A stretch of DNA of 64,000 bases. Source: Aldehydirespirator sp965221605. Lineage in GTDB: Bacteria > Actinomycetota > Acidimicrobiia > Acidimicrobiales > Aldehydirespiratoraceae. The stretch covers positions 62,001-126,000 of the forward strand of contig CBDCSK010000008.1 of NCBI GenBank assembly GCA_965221605.1, written 5' to 3'. Position numbers and translations under genes: made by a program. Positions 15,941 to 24,412 of this stretch are shown here, piece by piece (within the stretch, counting starts at the first letter, position 1; each line of letters opens with the position of its first letter). The notes below the pieces were generated by a model, which ran no database searches, was not told the origin of the DNA, and was given only the letters and a program-made list of their open reading frames with translations.

Positions 15941-16946
15941 TTCCAAGGGGTCAGTGGTCGTAGGCGATGAGGCTGCGGGCGGGTCCGGGTTGTTGGGTGG
16001 TTTGGTTGTGCCAGATTGCGGCGGTGAGGGCGAGGATTCGTTGCAGTATGCGCGCGGCGACGCCTGTGCGGGTGCGTCCGCGGTGGCGTTCGAGGCCGAG
16101 TTGGGCTTTGAGGGTGGAGTTGACCGATTCGATGATCTGGCGCAGCGGCTTGAGGAAGCTCCGCCCGGTCGGGCTGGCTCGGTTTTGGTGGCGGGCCGTA
16201 TGAGTGTGATGCCGGCGGTGTTGAGGCCATGTTCGAAGCTGGCTGAGCGGTATCCCTTGTCGGCGATGAGGGTCTGGCCCTTCCGGGCGATCTGGGCGCG
16301 GTCGATCATCTCGAGGCGCATGTCGCGCTCGTCTGTGTTGGCTGCGGCGAGCGCGCAGGCGATTGGCGGCCCCGCCGGTGTGGCGATGAGGTGCAGGCGC
16401 AGCCCCCAGAAGTACCTTGAGTGCGAGGCGCAGTAGCCGTAGGCGGCCCATCCTGCGAGGTCGGAGCGCTGCTGGGTCTGTCGGCTGCGGCCGCGCTCGA
16501 CGGGCGTGGAGTCCGCCAGCCACACGTCGTCGTGCCACGACGGGCACTCGCGCGCCAGCGCCGCGATCACATGGCATCGTCTCGCCGGCGCGGCGCAGGC
16601 GCCTGTTGTAGCCGGGCCGCTGGGGCACATAGGGGAACCAGGCCTTCAGATGGGTGCGGGCGTAGCGGACGAAGCGGGCCTCAGAATCGAAGCCCAACAG
16701 CGCCTGAAGCACCGCCAGGGTGACCAGCTCCGCGTCCGACAACGCCGGCGCGATCCCCACCGCGGGCCGCTCGGGAGCCCACTGCGGGTTCGCCGCCAAC
16801 AAATCGTCGATCCGCACATACAGTGCAGTCGCGAGGGCGTCCAAGTCCGGGTTCATGGCGAGATCCTCCAAGATCGGGGCCTGTGGACAACCCCGAGCTT
16901 GGACACCCTCACCCCTCAAATGGTGGACCCCCACCCCTTGGAACTA
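15938..16946 (-). mobile_element. IS982-family insertion sequence (degenerate)
   Basis: A perfect 14-bp terminal inverted repeat, TAGTTCCAAGGGGT (15938-15951 and 16933-16946), bounds a 1009-bp element. No clear target duplication is seen. Its right end is only 8 nt from the IS630-A element. Confidence 0.85.
15951..16856 (-). pseudogene. IS982-family transposase, frameshifted
   Basis: From the ATG at 16856 the N-terminal helices (MNPDLDALATALYVRIDDL, SDAELVTLAVLQALLG, YNRRLRRA) read in one frame. Around 16570-16610 the homology moves to another frame carrying the DDE core (WLADSTPVERGRS, WAAYGYCASHSRYFWGLRLHL, LIADKGYRSASFE). Near 16165 it returns to the first frame (FLKPLRQIIESVNSTLKAQLGLERH) and ends in the family's typical AYDH. 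Two compensating shifts leave the catalytic core out of frame, so the gene is inactive as read. It ends inside its own terminal repeat. Confidence 0.8.
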
Positions 16947-16954
16947 CTCTCCTA

Positions 16955-18114
16955 GTGCATACTCGCGTTAGTAATATGGCTGTGTTAGGATGCTGTGATG
17001 ACTGTGCCGAGGGCAGTGGCGGTTTCTGAGGCTGATCGGGCGGTGCTGGAGGCGCGGGTGGCGGCGTCGACGACGCCGCGGCGTGACTGGCAGCGGGCCA
17101 AGGTGGTGCTGATGGCCCGTGAGGGGCTGTCGTCGCCGGTGATCGGCGCGGCGGTGGGCCTGAACCGCAACCAGGTGGACGTGTGGCGGCGCCGCTACGC
17201 CTCAGAGGGCCTCGCGGGGCTCAGGGACCGGCCGCGGCCGGGCAGGCCGCGGGTGTATGGCCCCGCGGAGCGGCTGGCTCTGGTCAAGACGATCACGAGC
17301 CGCCCGCGCGAGCCGGGCCAGCTCGGCGGGCGCCGGCTCAAGGCGCGCATGTCGATGCCGGAGGTGGCCCGGGTGATGCGCGAGGACCTCGGCATCGCTA
17401 TCTCGGACTCGCAGGTTTGGCGGATCTGCACCTCGATGGGCCTCAAGCCGTGGCAGGTGCGGTCCTGGATGACGTCGCATGACCCCGACTTCGACGACAA
17501 GGCCGCCGACATCTGCGCCCTCTACCTGCGGCCGCCGGACAACTGGGCCGTGTTCAGCGTCGACGAGAAGACCGGCATACAGGCCCGAAGCCGCGCCGAC
17601 CCGACCCTGCCGGCGCAGCCCGCCGCCCCCGGCGGCGGCAAGGGCCGCCCCGCGCAGCAGCAGTTCGAGTACCAGCGCAACGGCACCAAGGCGCTGTTCG
17701 CCGCGTTCGAGTGCGCCACCGGAGAGGTCGTCGCCGCGCCCACCGACTCGGTCCGCTCGGTGAACTTCGTGGCGTTCCTCACAGAACTCGACGCCCTGGT
17801 GCCCGCCCACCTCGAGCTGCACTGCATCGTCGACAACCTCGCCACCCACTCAACCGCCGCCGTCGAGGAGTTCCTCGAGGACCACCACCGAGTGTTCCTG
17901 CACCGCACCCCCACCCACGCATCCTGGCTCAACCAGATCGAGATGTGGTTCTCCATCCTGACCCGACAGCTCCTCCACACCGCCGAGTTCGCCCACACCA
18001 GCGACCTCGCCGGAGCCATCCTCGACTACATCGACGACTACAACAACCGAGCCAAACCCTTCAAATGGACCTACTGCCCGAACCAACAGCCACAAGACTT
18101 ACGCGCGTGAGCAC
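16955..18114 (+). mobile_element. IS630-family element A (intact)
   Basis: The ends are imperfect inverted repeats beginning GTGC[A/T][T/C]AC, flanked by TA at 16953-16954 and 18115-18116, as expected for IS630 insertion. The transposase frame is uninterrupted. The right-hand TA is shared with IS630 element B. Confidence 0.85.
16998..18110 (+). CDS. IS630-family transposase (element A)
   Basis: This transposase of about 370 residues has an N-terminal HTH (LSSPVIGAAVGLNRNQVDVWRRRYASEGLAGL), a second helical domain, and the DDE catalytic domain: VFSVDEKTGIQ (first Asp), ELHCIVDNLATH (second Asp) and THASWLNQIEMWFS (Glu), the standard IS630/Tc1-mariner-like set. A run rich in Gly, Pro and Gln (about 205-225) lies between the first two acidic residues. 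AGGA lies 7 nt before the ATG at 16998; GTG 16995 is also possible. The frame is complete, so the element may be active. Confidence 0.9.
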   Translation: MTVPRAVAVSEADRAVLEARVAASTTPRRDWQRAKVVLMAREGLSSPVIGAAVGLNRNQVDVWRRRYASEGLAGLRDRPRPGRPRVYGPAERLALVKTITSRPREPGQLGGRRLKARMSMPEVARVMREDLGIAISDSQVWRICTSMGLKPWQVRSWMTSHDPDFDDKAADICALYLRPPDNWAVFSVDEKTGIQARSRADPTLPAQPAAPGGGKGRPAQQQFEYQRNGTKALFAAFECATGEVVAAPTDSVRSVNFVAFLTELDALVPAHLELHCIVDNLATHSTAAVEEFLEDHHRVFLHRTPTHASWLNQIEMWFSILTRQLLHTAEFAHTSDLAGAILDYIDDYNNRAKPFKWTYCPNQQPQDLRA

Positions 18115-19214
18115 TAGTGTCCTGAGTCAGGAATTCGTTGGAGGTATGATGCTAGGTTGTCGAGTATCTCGTCGGCGGGTTTGCGCCATACGAAGGGGCG
18201 GGGGTTGTGGTTCCAGTGGTCGGTCCAGTGCTGGATGGACTCGACGAGTTCTTTGGTGGATCTGTGGGTGCCTATGCGGATCCATTTGGTGGTGATCTCT
18301 GAGAACCAGCGCTCGACGAGGTTCATCCATGAGCTGTAGGTGGGGGTGAAGTGGAAGCTGAAGCGGGGGTGGCGGGCCTGCCAGTTCTTGATGGTGGGGG
18401 TCTTGTGGGTGGAGGAGTTGTCCAACACGACGTGCACGTCGAGGCCGTCGGGGACCTCGCGGTCCATGAGGTCCAGGAACTTGCGGAACTCCAGGGCGCG
18501 GTGGCGCGCGGTCATCGAGGTGATGACTTTGCCCGAGGAGGCGTCGAGCGCCGCGTAGAGGTTGGTGGTGCCGAAGCGGCGGTAGTCGTGGGTGGCGCGC
18601 TCGGGCGTGCCCGGCAGAAGCGGCAGGACCGGCGCGGTGCGGTCGATGGCCTGGATCTGGGTCTTCTCGTCCACGCAGAGCACCACCGCGGCCTCAGGCG
18701 GGTTCAGATACAGGCCCACGACGTCGCGGACCTTGTCCACGAACTGCGGGTCCGGCGACACCTTGAAGCCCTCTGTGAGATGCGGCTTGAGCCCGAACGC
18801 GCGCCAGATCCTCGACACCGTGGACTGAGACAGGCCCACCTCCGCGGCCATCGACCGCGTCGACCAGTGCGTCGCGCCCGCAGGCGCCGACTCCAGCGTC
18901 TTGACGATCACCTCCTCCACATCCTCATCGCTCACCGTGCGCGGCGCGCCCGGCCGCGGCTCGTCCACGAGCCCCTCCAGGCGGCGCTCAGCGAACCGCC
19001 GCCGCCACCTCGACACCGTGTTCGCGCTGCACCCCAGCGCCGCCGCGATCGACTTGTTCGTCTCCCCCGCGGCGGCGCCCAGCACGATCCGGCACCGCAA
19101 AGCCAGCGCCTGCGACGACTTGCGGCGCCGCACCCAGCGCTCCAACGTCTCGCGCTCCCCACCAGCGAGAACGACCTCCACCGCACGACGGCCCCTGGCC
19201 ACCACTGCCTCCAA
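18114..19214 (-). CDS. IS630-family transposase (element B)
   Basis: This 366-residue IS630 transposase is clearly different from that of element A. It has an N-terminal HTH (KSIAAALGCSANTVSRWRRRF), VVLCVDEKTQIQA (first Asp), VHVVLDNSSTH (second Asp) and YSSWMNLVERWFSEI (Glu). The frame is intact. It runs through its own terminal repeat and uses a TAG stop (18114-18116) formed by the TA target site plus the last base of element A, so its C-terminus (PDSGH) is context-dependent. It points towards element A. Confidence 0.9.
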   Translation of the reverse strand: MEAVVARGRRAVEVVLAGGERETLERWVRRRKSSQALALRCRIVLGAAAGETNKSIAAALGCSANTVSRWRRRFAERRLEGLVDEPRPGAPRTVSDEDVEEVIVKTLESAPAGATHWSTRSMAAEVGLSQSTVSRIWRAFGLKPHLTEGFKVSPDPQFVDKVRDVVGLYLNPPEAAVVLCVDEKTQIQAIDRTAPVLPLLPGTPERATHDYRRFGTTNLYAALDASSGKVITSMTARHRALEFRKFLDLMDREVPDGLDVHVVLDNSSTHKTPTIKNWQARHPRFSFHFTPTYSSWMNLVERWFSEITTKWIRIGTHRSTKELVESIQHWTDHWNHNPRPFVWRKPADEILDNLASYLQRIPDSGH

Positions 19215-19276
19215 TCACCGCCCGCAGCCACACCCACCATACCACACCAGCCACCACAACTAACGACTCAGGACAC
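18117..19276 (-). mobile_element. IS630-family element B (intact)
   Basis: Terminal inverted repeats GTGTCCTGAGTC (18117-18128 and, inverted, 19265-19276) are flanked by TA at 18115-18116 and 19277-19278. The element abuts IS630-A with a single shared TA. Confidence 0.85.
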
Positions 19277-19278
19277 TA

Positions 19279-19513
19279 GGTCGGGTGGAGCGACGAGCGG
19301 TATGCTCAACCCGACGGCGGCCTGCCATGCGGGTTTGCAACTACGACCACACCCTCCTCGACAACCCAGCCCCTACGAAGCACACCACCAAGCCGCTGCT
19401 CAAGCGGCATAGCCGGGGCCAACCAGACCGGGTGAGCGACAGAGCGAGGATCTGCTGAGATGGTTCGGGGCTGCGTCCCGCTACGACCAGTTGAGCCCCG
19501 CGTTAGCTCACAA
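19279..19513. other. Intergenic remnant after IS630-B
   Basis: About 235 nt with no supported gene separate IS630-B from the next minus-strand gene. Short open frames here have no recognisable domain. Confidence 0.5.
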
Positions 19514-20230
19514 TCAGCTCGGTTCTTCGAACCTCCAAGCGAGGTAATCGCGAACCGTGTCCTCGTAGGTTCTTTCCTTACCGCATGCGATGCAGATTCC
19601 TTCGCCTGCGTGGATGCCGAACGCATCGAATCCCTCCGTTATCAGAGTCATGCGCGCACAGCAATCGCATTCTGTAGGTTCGGGCACCCCCAAACGATCC
19701 TGTGGGCGGGACGGCATGAACTCCTCAGTTTCCTGCCGATACAGCTCCACCGCTGCTTCAGCGAAGTCCATTCCATCGACAAGTTCCAAAACTTGAAGTG
19801 CAGGATGTCGGTCCAATGAGATCAACGCATCAACATCCCTCACGTCCAGCACATCCCATTCCTCATCCGCTCGACCATGCCGGAGGGCCTGGGCCGTCTC
19901 TATTGCCTCGTCCAGAACTCCCAAGTCAGCACTGTCTAGAACGCCTGTGCCGGTCTCAGCGTCTCCACGGGCGATCGCCAGCAACGCTCTCGGCGGCTTG
20001 ACCCGGCCGTGGTTGCGCTCGTACTCGCTTCCGTTTGCTGAGTGAGCAACGATTGCTGCAAGCCCGTTCGCTGCTGCTGCATCGAAGGCGCCGTCACGGG
20101 GTACTCGATCGTCGCGCAACGCCAGGGCATTCAGGCCATACACGCACCGCCGCATCACTCGGCGTCGCAACTCAGTGAAGCCGTCGGTTGGAGCCACCGT
20201 CGGAATGTACCCAAGCGAACTCCGATTCAT
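19514..20230 (-). CDS. Hypothetical protein with C-terminal zinc-binding motif
   Basis: This protein of up to 238 residues is not assigned to a known family. The N-terminal two thirds are helical and acidic (NGLAAIVAHSANGSEYERN, LDEAIETAQALRHGRADEEWD). The last 55 residues hold ECDCCARM and ICIACGKE, two Cys-x2-Cys knuckles about 30 residues apart that could bind one zinc, as in a zinc ribbon. The first 20 residues may not be real; a start near the internal MRRCVYG is possible and no strong ribosome-binding site decides it. It lies between IS630-B and the IS3 remnant, in island DNA. Confidence 0.55.
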   Translation of the reverse strand: MNRSSLGYIPTVAPTDGFTELRRRVMRRCVYGLNALALRDDRVPRDGAFDAAAANGLAAIVAHSANGSEYERNHGRVKPPRALLAIARGDAETGTGVLDSADLGVLDEAIETAQALRHGRADEEWDVLDVRDVDALISLDRHPALQVLELVDGMDFAEAAVELYRQETEEFMPSRPQDRLGVPEPTECDCCARMTLITEGFDAFGIHAGEGICIACGKERTYEDTVRDYLAWRFEEPS

Positions 20231-20296
20231 CTGCTGCCAATGTCCCGTCGTGATGGAGGTCGCGTCTCCGGTAACTGCAGAGGTTTCCGAGCTTCC

Positions 20297-20960
20297 CCCC
20301 GTTTCGTGGAGGGTTCAGTTAGGCCGCGTTGGCTAGTTCGTACTCTATTGGGCTGGTCATGTTGTTGGTGGAGTGGAGCCGTCGCCGGTTGTACCAGGTG
20401 TCGATCCAGGCGGCGATGTCGGCTCGGGCGTGGTCTCGGGTCAGGTAGCGGCGCCTGGTGACGAGTTCGTGCTCGAGGGTGGAGAAGAACGACTCCGCGG
20501 CGGCGTTGTCCAACGCTGAGCCGACGCGTCCCATCGACTGGGTGACGCCGAGGCGCCCGCAGGCCTCAGCGAACGCCTCTGAGGTGTATTGGGAGCCTTT
20601 GTCGGTGTGGAATATCACGCCTTCGACGTGGCCGCCTCGCGCTGCGGCGGCCATGTTGATCGCGTCGGTGGCGAGCTGCGCCGTCGGGTAGGCGTCAGAC
20701 TGGGCGAAGCCCAGCATGCGCCGCGAGTACAGGTCCTCGACCGTCGCGAGGAACACGGGCCCCTCGTCGGTGTTCACCTGCTTGAAGTCCCCGACCCATT
20801 TCTGGTCGGGCCGCTCGGCGGTGAAGTCGCGCCCCAGCAGGTCCGGAACCGGCGCGGCCGCCTTGTCGGGGCGGGTCAGGCCCCGCCGCCGCCGGCGCGG
20901 CGAGCGGCCCTGGAGGCCCTGGCGGGCCATGGACGCTTCCACGGTCTTCTTGGACACCGC
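20297..20960 (-). mobile_element. IS3-family insertion sequence remnant
   Basis: A partial IS3-type element with its 3' (OrfB) end. The left terminus is probably near the run at about 20297-20312, which resembles an IS3-type end. The right part, including orfA and the start of orfB, is missing and joins integrase coding sequence near 20960. Confidence 0.6.
20319..20960 (-). pseudogene. IS3-family transposase OrfB, 5'-truncated
   Basis: About 210 residues of an IS3-type integrase-core transposase are present. They begin at VSKKTVEASMARQGLQG (the domain before the core), continue with RPDQKWVGDFKQVNTDEG (first catalytic Asp), FHTDKGSQYTSEAF (second Asp) and SALDNAAAESFFSTLEHEL (Glu), and end NNMTSPIEYELANAA. 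All three acidic residues are kept, but the N-terminal HTH part and the OrfA frame are absent, so it cannot transpose by itself. The open frame upstream is continuous only because integrase sequence is joined to it. Confidence 0.8.
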
Positions 20961-21310
20961 CAGCCCGGATCTTCTCCAACGCCGCGGCAACGTCGCTGTG
21001 GTGAAGGGCACGGTGGTGCTGCGGTTCGTCGGTGTGGCGAGGCAGTGCAGCGACCGCCGCTGCGGTGGGGTCGTCGGTGCGGTAGCCCGCGCCCATGGCC
21101 CACTTGAGGATCGCGGAGATCCGTTGAGCGAGCCGGCGGGCCGTCTCGGGTCGGCTAGTCCACGGATCGGCGAGTACGGCGAGGATGTCACCCACAGTGA
21201 TCAGATCGACACGCTTGGCCCCGAGCCGGGGGAACACGTAGGTCTCCAGGCTCGCTCGCCGCTGCTGCTCGGAGCGGCTGCGGGTGTGGCTGGGCTGCGC
21301 TCGGTCTGTA
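20960..21310 (-). pseudogene. Tyrosine integrase (P4/IntA type) fragment
   Basis: About 115 residues match the core-binding region of prophage-type tyrosine recombinases: RRASLETYVFPRLGAKRVDLITVGDILAVLADPW, then SRPETARRLAQRISAILKWAMGAGYRTDDPTAAAVAALP, and HHRALHHSDVAAALEKIRAG. The fragment enters the IS3 remnant before the catalytic R-H-R-Y domain, and a stop at about 21310 cuts off its N-terminus. It is the only integrase trace in the window and suggests that the island once belonged to, or was next to, an integrated element. Confidence 0.75.
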
Positions 21311-21378
21311 CTAAGAAACTAGGATCAGAGTGTCTACAAAACTTAGATTATCTATCCTCAAGATCTAGTATTAGCAGC

Positions 21379-21384
21379 TAGACT
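21379..21384 (+). promoter_or_regulatory. -10 box for AAA/DUF4143 gene
   Basis: TAGACT lies 7 nt before the GTG at 21392. The preceding 60 nt are unusually AT-rich for this window. Confidence 0.5.
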
Positions 21385-21391
21385 GGGGAAC

Positions 21392-22699
21392 GTGGAGATC
21401 GTTGCCCGCCACCTGCTGCCCCGTCTGCACGAGGCCCTGGACGGCTTCCGCGCGGTGGTTCTCCACGGTCCTCGACAGTGCGGCAAGTCCACGTTGGCGA
21501 GACTGCTGGCGGACCAGCGCGGTGGAACATACGCGTCACTCGACGACGAGGCCATCCGTGACGCCGCCGTGGCCGATCCCCACGGCTTCCTGCTCGACCA
21601 GGCCCACCCGCTGGTCGTGGACGAGGTCCAGCTCGGCGGTGACCGCGTGGTGCGCGCCCTGAAGCAGATCGTCGACGCCGACCCTGCCCGGGGCCGGTTC
21701 CTGCTCACCGGCTCGACGAACTTCCTCACCGTCCCCACGGTCAGCGAGTCGCTCGCCGGACGCGTCCGCATCCTCCGCCTGTGGCCGCTGTCCCAAGCTG
21801 AACTAGCCGAGTGCCCGGCACCGGGGGTCTGGGACTGGATAGAAGGCTTCGAAACGCCGGCCCGTGCTCCGGTACCGGCCGGTTCGCCACGCTCAGGTCG
21901 CCGCGCCTGCATGAGCCTGGTCTGCCGGGGTGGATTCCCCGAGATCGTGGCCATGGGCAGCGGACTGCGGTCAGGCTGGTTCGAGAGCTACCTCGAGACG
22001 GTCATCGAACGCGATGTCGTTGCGCTCGGCGACCTGCGACGCCGGTCGGTACTGGCGCCGCTGGTCCGCTGGATCGCCGCGAGCACGTCCAGCGAACTCA
22101 ACGTGCAGGCCGTGTCGAGCCGCCTAGGTGTCGACAGGGCCACGATGGAGTCGTACCTGGACTGGATGGAGACTGTGTTCCTGATGCAGCGCCTGCCTGC
22201 GTGGTCTCGTCGTCTGCCGTCGCGCGCCGTGCGGCGACCCAAGATCCACGTCACCGACACCGGGCTCGCGGCCAGTCTCCTAGGCGTCGGCCCCAACTCG
22301 CTGACCGCTCCGACATCGCCCTCGGCCGGGCCGCTGTTCGAGAGCTTCGCGGTCAACGAGATGGTCCGCCAGCTGTCGGCGTCGCGCCCGGCAGAACGGG
22401 CCCACCACTATCGCGACCACGACGGCCGAGAGGTCGACCTGCTTCTGGAGAGCCCCGACGGCGCGGTGACGGCCGTGGAGATCAAAGCCACCAGTTCGCC
22501 GCGGGCCGAGGACCTGCGGCATGTGGCCTGGCTGCGCGATCGCCTCGACGCCGCATCCCCTGGCGACTTCCGCGCCGGAGTGCTGCTCCATACCGGCCAG
22601 CAGCACCTAACAGTCGGCGACCGCCTCTACCTGCGGCCCATTCGGTCTCTCTGGGCCACCGCTCCCGCCGCGAGCCCGGACCGGACTAGCCGGGACTAG
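21392..22699 (+). CDS. AAA ATPase with C-terminal DUF4143 nuclease-like domain
   Basis: This 435-residue protein has Walker A HGPRQCGKST (residues 25-34), Walker B PLVVDEVQ near 75-82 and a sensor-like GSTNFLT near 110, which is the AAA_14 type. The C-terminal DUF4143 part contains HYRDHDGREVDLLLES and VTAVEIKAT (near 345-370), with the D..E.K spacing of PD-(D/E)XK nucleases. Such proteins are common, often horizontally transferred, and of uncertain role. Its AT-rich promoter region and its position next to the integrase remnant fit acquisition. Start GTG 21392 is set by the leaderless -10 box. Confidence 0.85.
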   Translation: MEIVARHLLPRLHEALDGFRAVVLHGPRQCGKSTLARLLADQRGGTYASLDDEAIRDAAVADPHGFLLDQAHPLVVDEVQLGGDRVVRALKQIVDADPARGRFLLTGSTNFLTVPTVSESLAGRVRILRLWPLSQAELAECPAPGVWDWIEGFETPARAPVPAGSPRSGRRACMSLVCRGGFPEIVAMGSGLRSGWFESYLETVIERDVVALGDLRRRSVLAPLVRWIAASTSSELNVQAVSSRLGVDRATMESYLDWMETVFLMQRLPAWSRRLPSRAVRRPKIHVTDTGLAASLLGVGPNSLTAPTSPSAGPLFESFAVNEMVRQLSASRPAERAHHYRDHDGREVDLLLESPDGAVTAVEIKATSSPRAEDLRHVAWLRDRLDAASPGDFRAGVLLHTGQQHLTVGDRLYLRPIRSLWATAPAASPDRTSRD

Positions 22700-22704
22700 C
22701 GGGG

Positions 22705-23445
22705 CTACTCCTGCCAGCGCTTGTAGCGGGGGTCGTCCTCGAAGAAGGCCCGGTACATGCCGTCGAAGGCCAGCCACTGCAGGTCGATGCTGCGCCGCAC
22801 CGCGTTCCACACCCGGGTGCGGGTGTAGTCGTCGTTGGCGTAGCGGCGCACGATGGCCGGCCCGATGTCGCCGTGGTCCTCCTCGATCTCCGAGGCGTGG
22901 ATCTCCCAGTAAGTCAGCCCCTCGGAGCCCTTGGTGTAGCCGTAGTCCTTCACGAACGACTCGATCAGCATGTCGTTGCGCTTGGCCGAGGCGCCCTCGA
23001 TGAAGGCGATTCCGGCGATGGCCGCGATCCAGTCGCCCTTGAAGGCGTTGAAGTAGCGCCACTGCTCGAAGGCGGCCGTCTCCGGTATGGCGTCGGTGGC
23101 CATCATCTCCTCCGCGGACAGACCGAGGGTGGCGCACCAGTTGAAGTAGATCTGGAGGTGGTGGCCGGTGCCGGAGTGGCTGCCGGTGGCCTCCTCCATC
23201 AGCACGTCGCCGAACCAGAGGTGCTCGATGTCGGGGTCGCCCTCCGGGGCGTAGGCGTACACCGCGCAGTGCGGCCGCGGGTTCGGTTTGGGTCCGACGA
23301 AGAAGAACTGCCGGGCGAAGCCCCGCAGGGACTTCCGGGAGGCGTTCCCTTCGCAGATGGCGCTGACCAGCGGGTGGAACTTGATGTGCTCGGCCTCGAC
23401 GGTCTCGTCGATGCGTCGCAGGAGGTCGTCAGTTTCTGCAGACAT
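22705..23445 (-). CDS. Haem-oxygenase-like di-iron (TenA/PqqC-fold) protein
   Basis: This 246-residue all-helical protein belongs to the TenA/PqqC/CADD fold, and its metal-ligand pattern suggests the haem-oxygenase-like diiron oxidase group: EEATGSHSGTGHH (Glu and His, near 82-94), an acidic helix (FIEGASAKRND) and YWEIHASEIEEDHGD (His, Glu, His, near 182-196). Members catalyse oxidations such as fatty-acid decarboxylation or p-aminobenzoate formation. The ATG at 23445 starts at a normal N-terminus; the open frame extends 167 codons upstream only as shadow of the next gene. It is 73 nt downstream of the alpha/beta hydrolase gene on the same strand. Substrate unknown. Confidence 0.75.
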   Translation of the reverse strand: MSAETDDLLRRIDETVEAEHIKFHPLVSAICEGNASRKSLRGFARQFFFVGPKPNPRPHCAVYAYAPEGDPDIEHLWFGDVLMEEATGSHSGTGHHLQIYFNWCATLGLSAEEMMATDAIPETAAFEQWRYFNAFKGDWIAAIAGIAFIEGASAKRNDMLIESFVKDYGYTKGSEGLTYWEIHASEIEEDHGDIGPAIVRRYANDDYTRTRVWNAVRRSIDLQWLAFDGMYRAFFEDDPRYKRWQE

Positions 23446-23518
23446 GGGGCGGCACCCTAGCGGTACCGGCGAGCACGCCCATTGTCGGGCTGCACCCTTC
23501 GGGCGCCGCCCGATTCGG

Positions 23519-24370
23519 CTAGCCGCGCAGCTCGACGCCGTCCAGCGGTTCTTCGCCGAGGCGACCGGCGAGGAACTGGGTGACGATCGCATTGAACGTC
23601 TCGGGCCGCTCGAAGTAGGGGGCGTGGGCGGCGTCGTCCATGATCGCCAGGCGCGAGCCGGCCAGCAGCTCATGGGCAGCCTCGCCCATCGCCAGGGGGA
23701 AGCCCAGATCCTCGCGGCCCCACACCAGCAGGACCGGCACGTCGCCGCACACGGCCGCCAGTCTCTCTCCCACGACGTGATCGTCGATGTGGTTGGCGAA
23801 GTAGTAGGAGATGCGCTCGAAGGACTCGGCCGCCCCCGGCGAGTTGTTGATGCGGACCTCCTCGCGGTGCAGGTCCGCGGTGACGAGGCTGTCGTCGTGG
23901 AGCACGCTGTGGAGCTTGCGGTCGACCATCTCGGGCGAGGCGTCACCGATCAGGCCAGCGGTGCGCTCCCGGGCCTCCTGTCCTATCGGGGCCATGCCCA
24001 GGGTGCCGACCAGCACGAGCCCGGCCACCCTCTCGGGAATCTCGCAGGCCACGGTGGCCAGGATGTGGCCGCCCAGCGAGGTTCCGACCAGGTAGACGCG
24101 GTCCGACCCGACCTCGTCCAGCACGGCGCGGGCGAACGTCGCGTAGTTCGGTACCGAGTGGTCGAACCCGCCGCCCTTGGCGGCCAGGCCGTGGCCGGGG
24201 AGGTCGATCGCGAACGGGTGGTAGCCGGCGTCGGCGAAGCCCTCCAGGTTGAGGCGCCAACGATCGGCCCGCGCCCCGACGCCGTGCACGAGCAGCATCG
24301 TCTTGTCGCCCCCGCCTGTCTCGAGGACGCGGGTCAAGGTTCCGGCCGCGCCGAGCGGGTACTGGATCAT
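23519..24370 (-). CDS. Alpha/beta hydrolase
   Basis: This protein of about 283 residues has LLVHGVGARADRW (oxyanion loop), the DLPGHG motif, the nucleophile elbow GTSLGGH near residue 96, a late acid (WGREDLG) and a His in DDAAHAPYFERP. It resembles ring-cleavage-product hydrolases, but substrate cannot be read from the fold. A GGAGGT ribosome-binding site precedes the ATG at 24370 by 10 nt; GTG 24382 would start inside that site. It lies between the amidohydrolase and the di-iron protein, all on the minus strand, so a small operon is likely. Confidence 0.8.
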   Translation of the reverse strand: MIQYPLGAAGTLTRVLETGGGDKTMLLVHGVGARADRWRLNLEGFADAGYHPFAIDLPGHGLAAKGGGFDHSVPNYATFARAVLDEVGSDRVYLVGTSLGGHILATVACEIPERVAGLVLVGTLGMAPIGQEARERTAGLIGDASPEMVDRKLHSVLHDDSLVTADLHREEVRINNSPGAAESFERISYYFANHIDDHVVGERLAAVCGDVPVLLVWGREDLGFPLAMGEAAHELLAGSRLAIMDDAAHAPYFERPETFNAIVTQFLAGRLGEEPLDGVELRG

Positions 24371-24412
24371 GGCGCGTACCACCTCCGGGGGATGCCGGCC
24401 ATCGAGGGCTTG

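Noticed and set aside
22705..23946. 413-residue extended form of the di-iron protein
   Set aside because: The extra N-terminal 167 codons overlap the alpha/beta hydrolase gene in another frame and have shadow composition.
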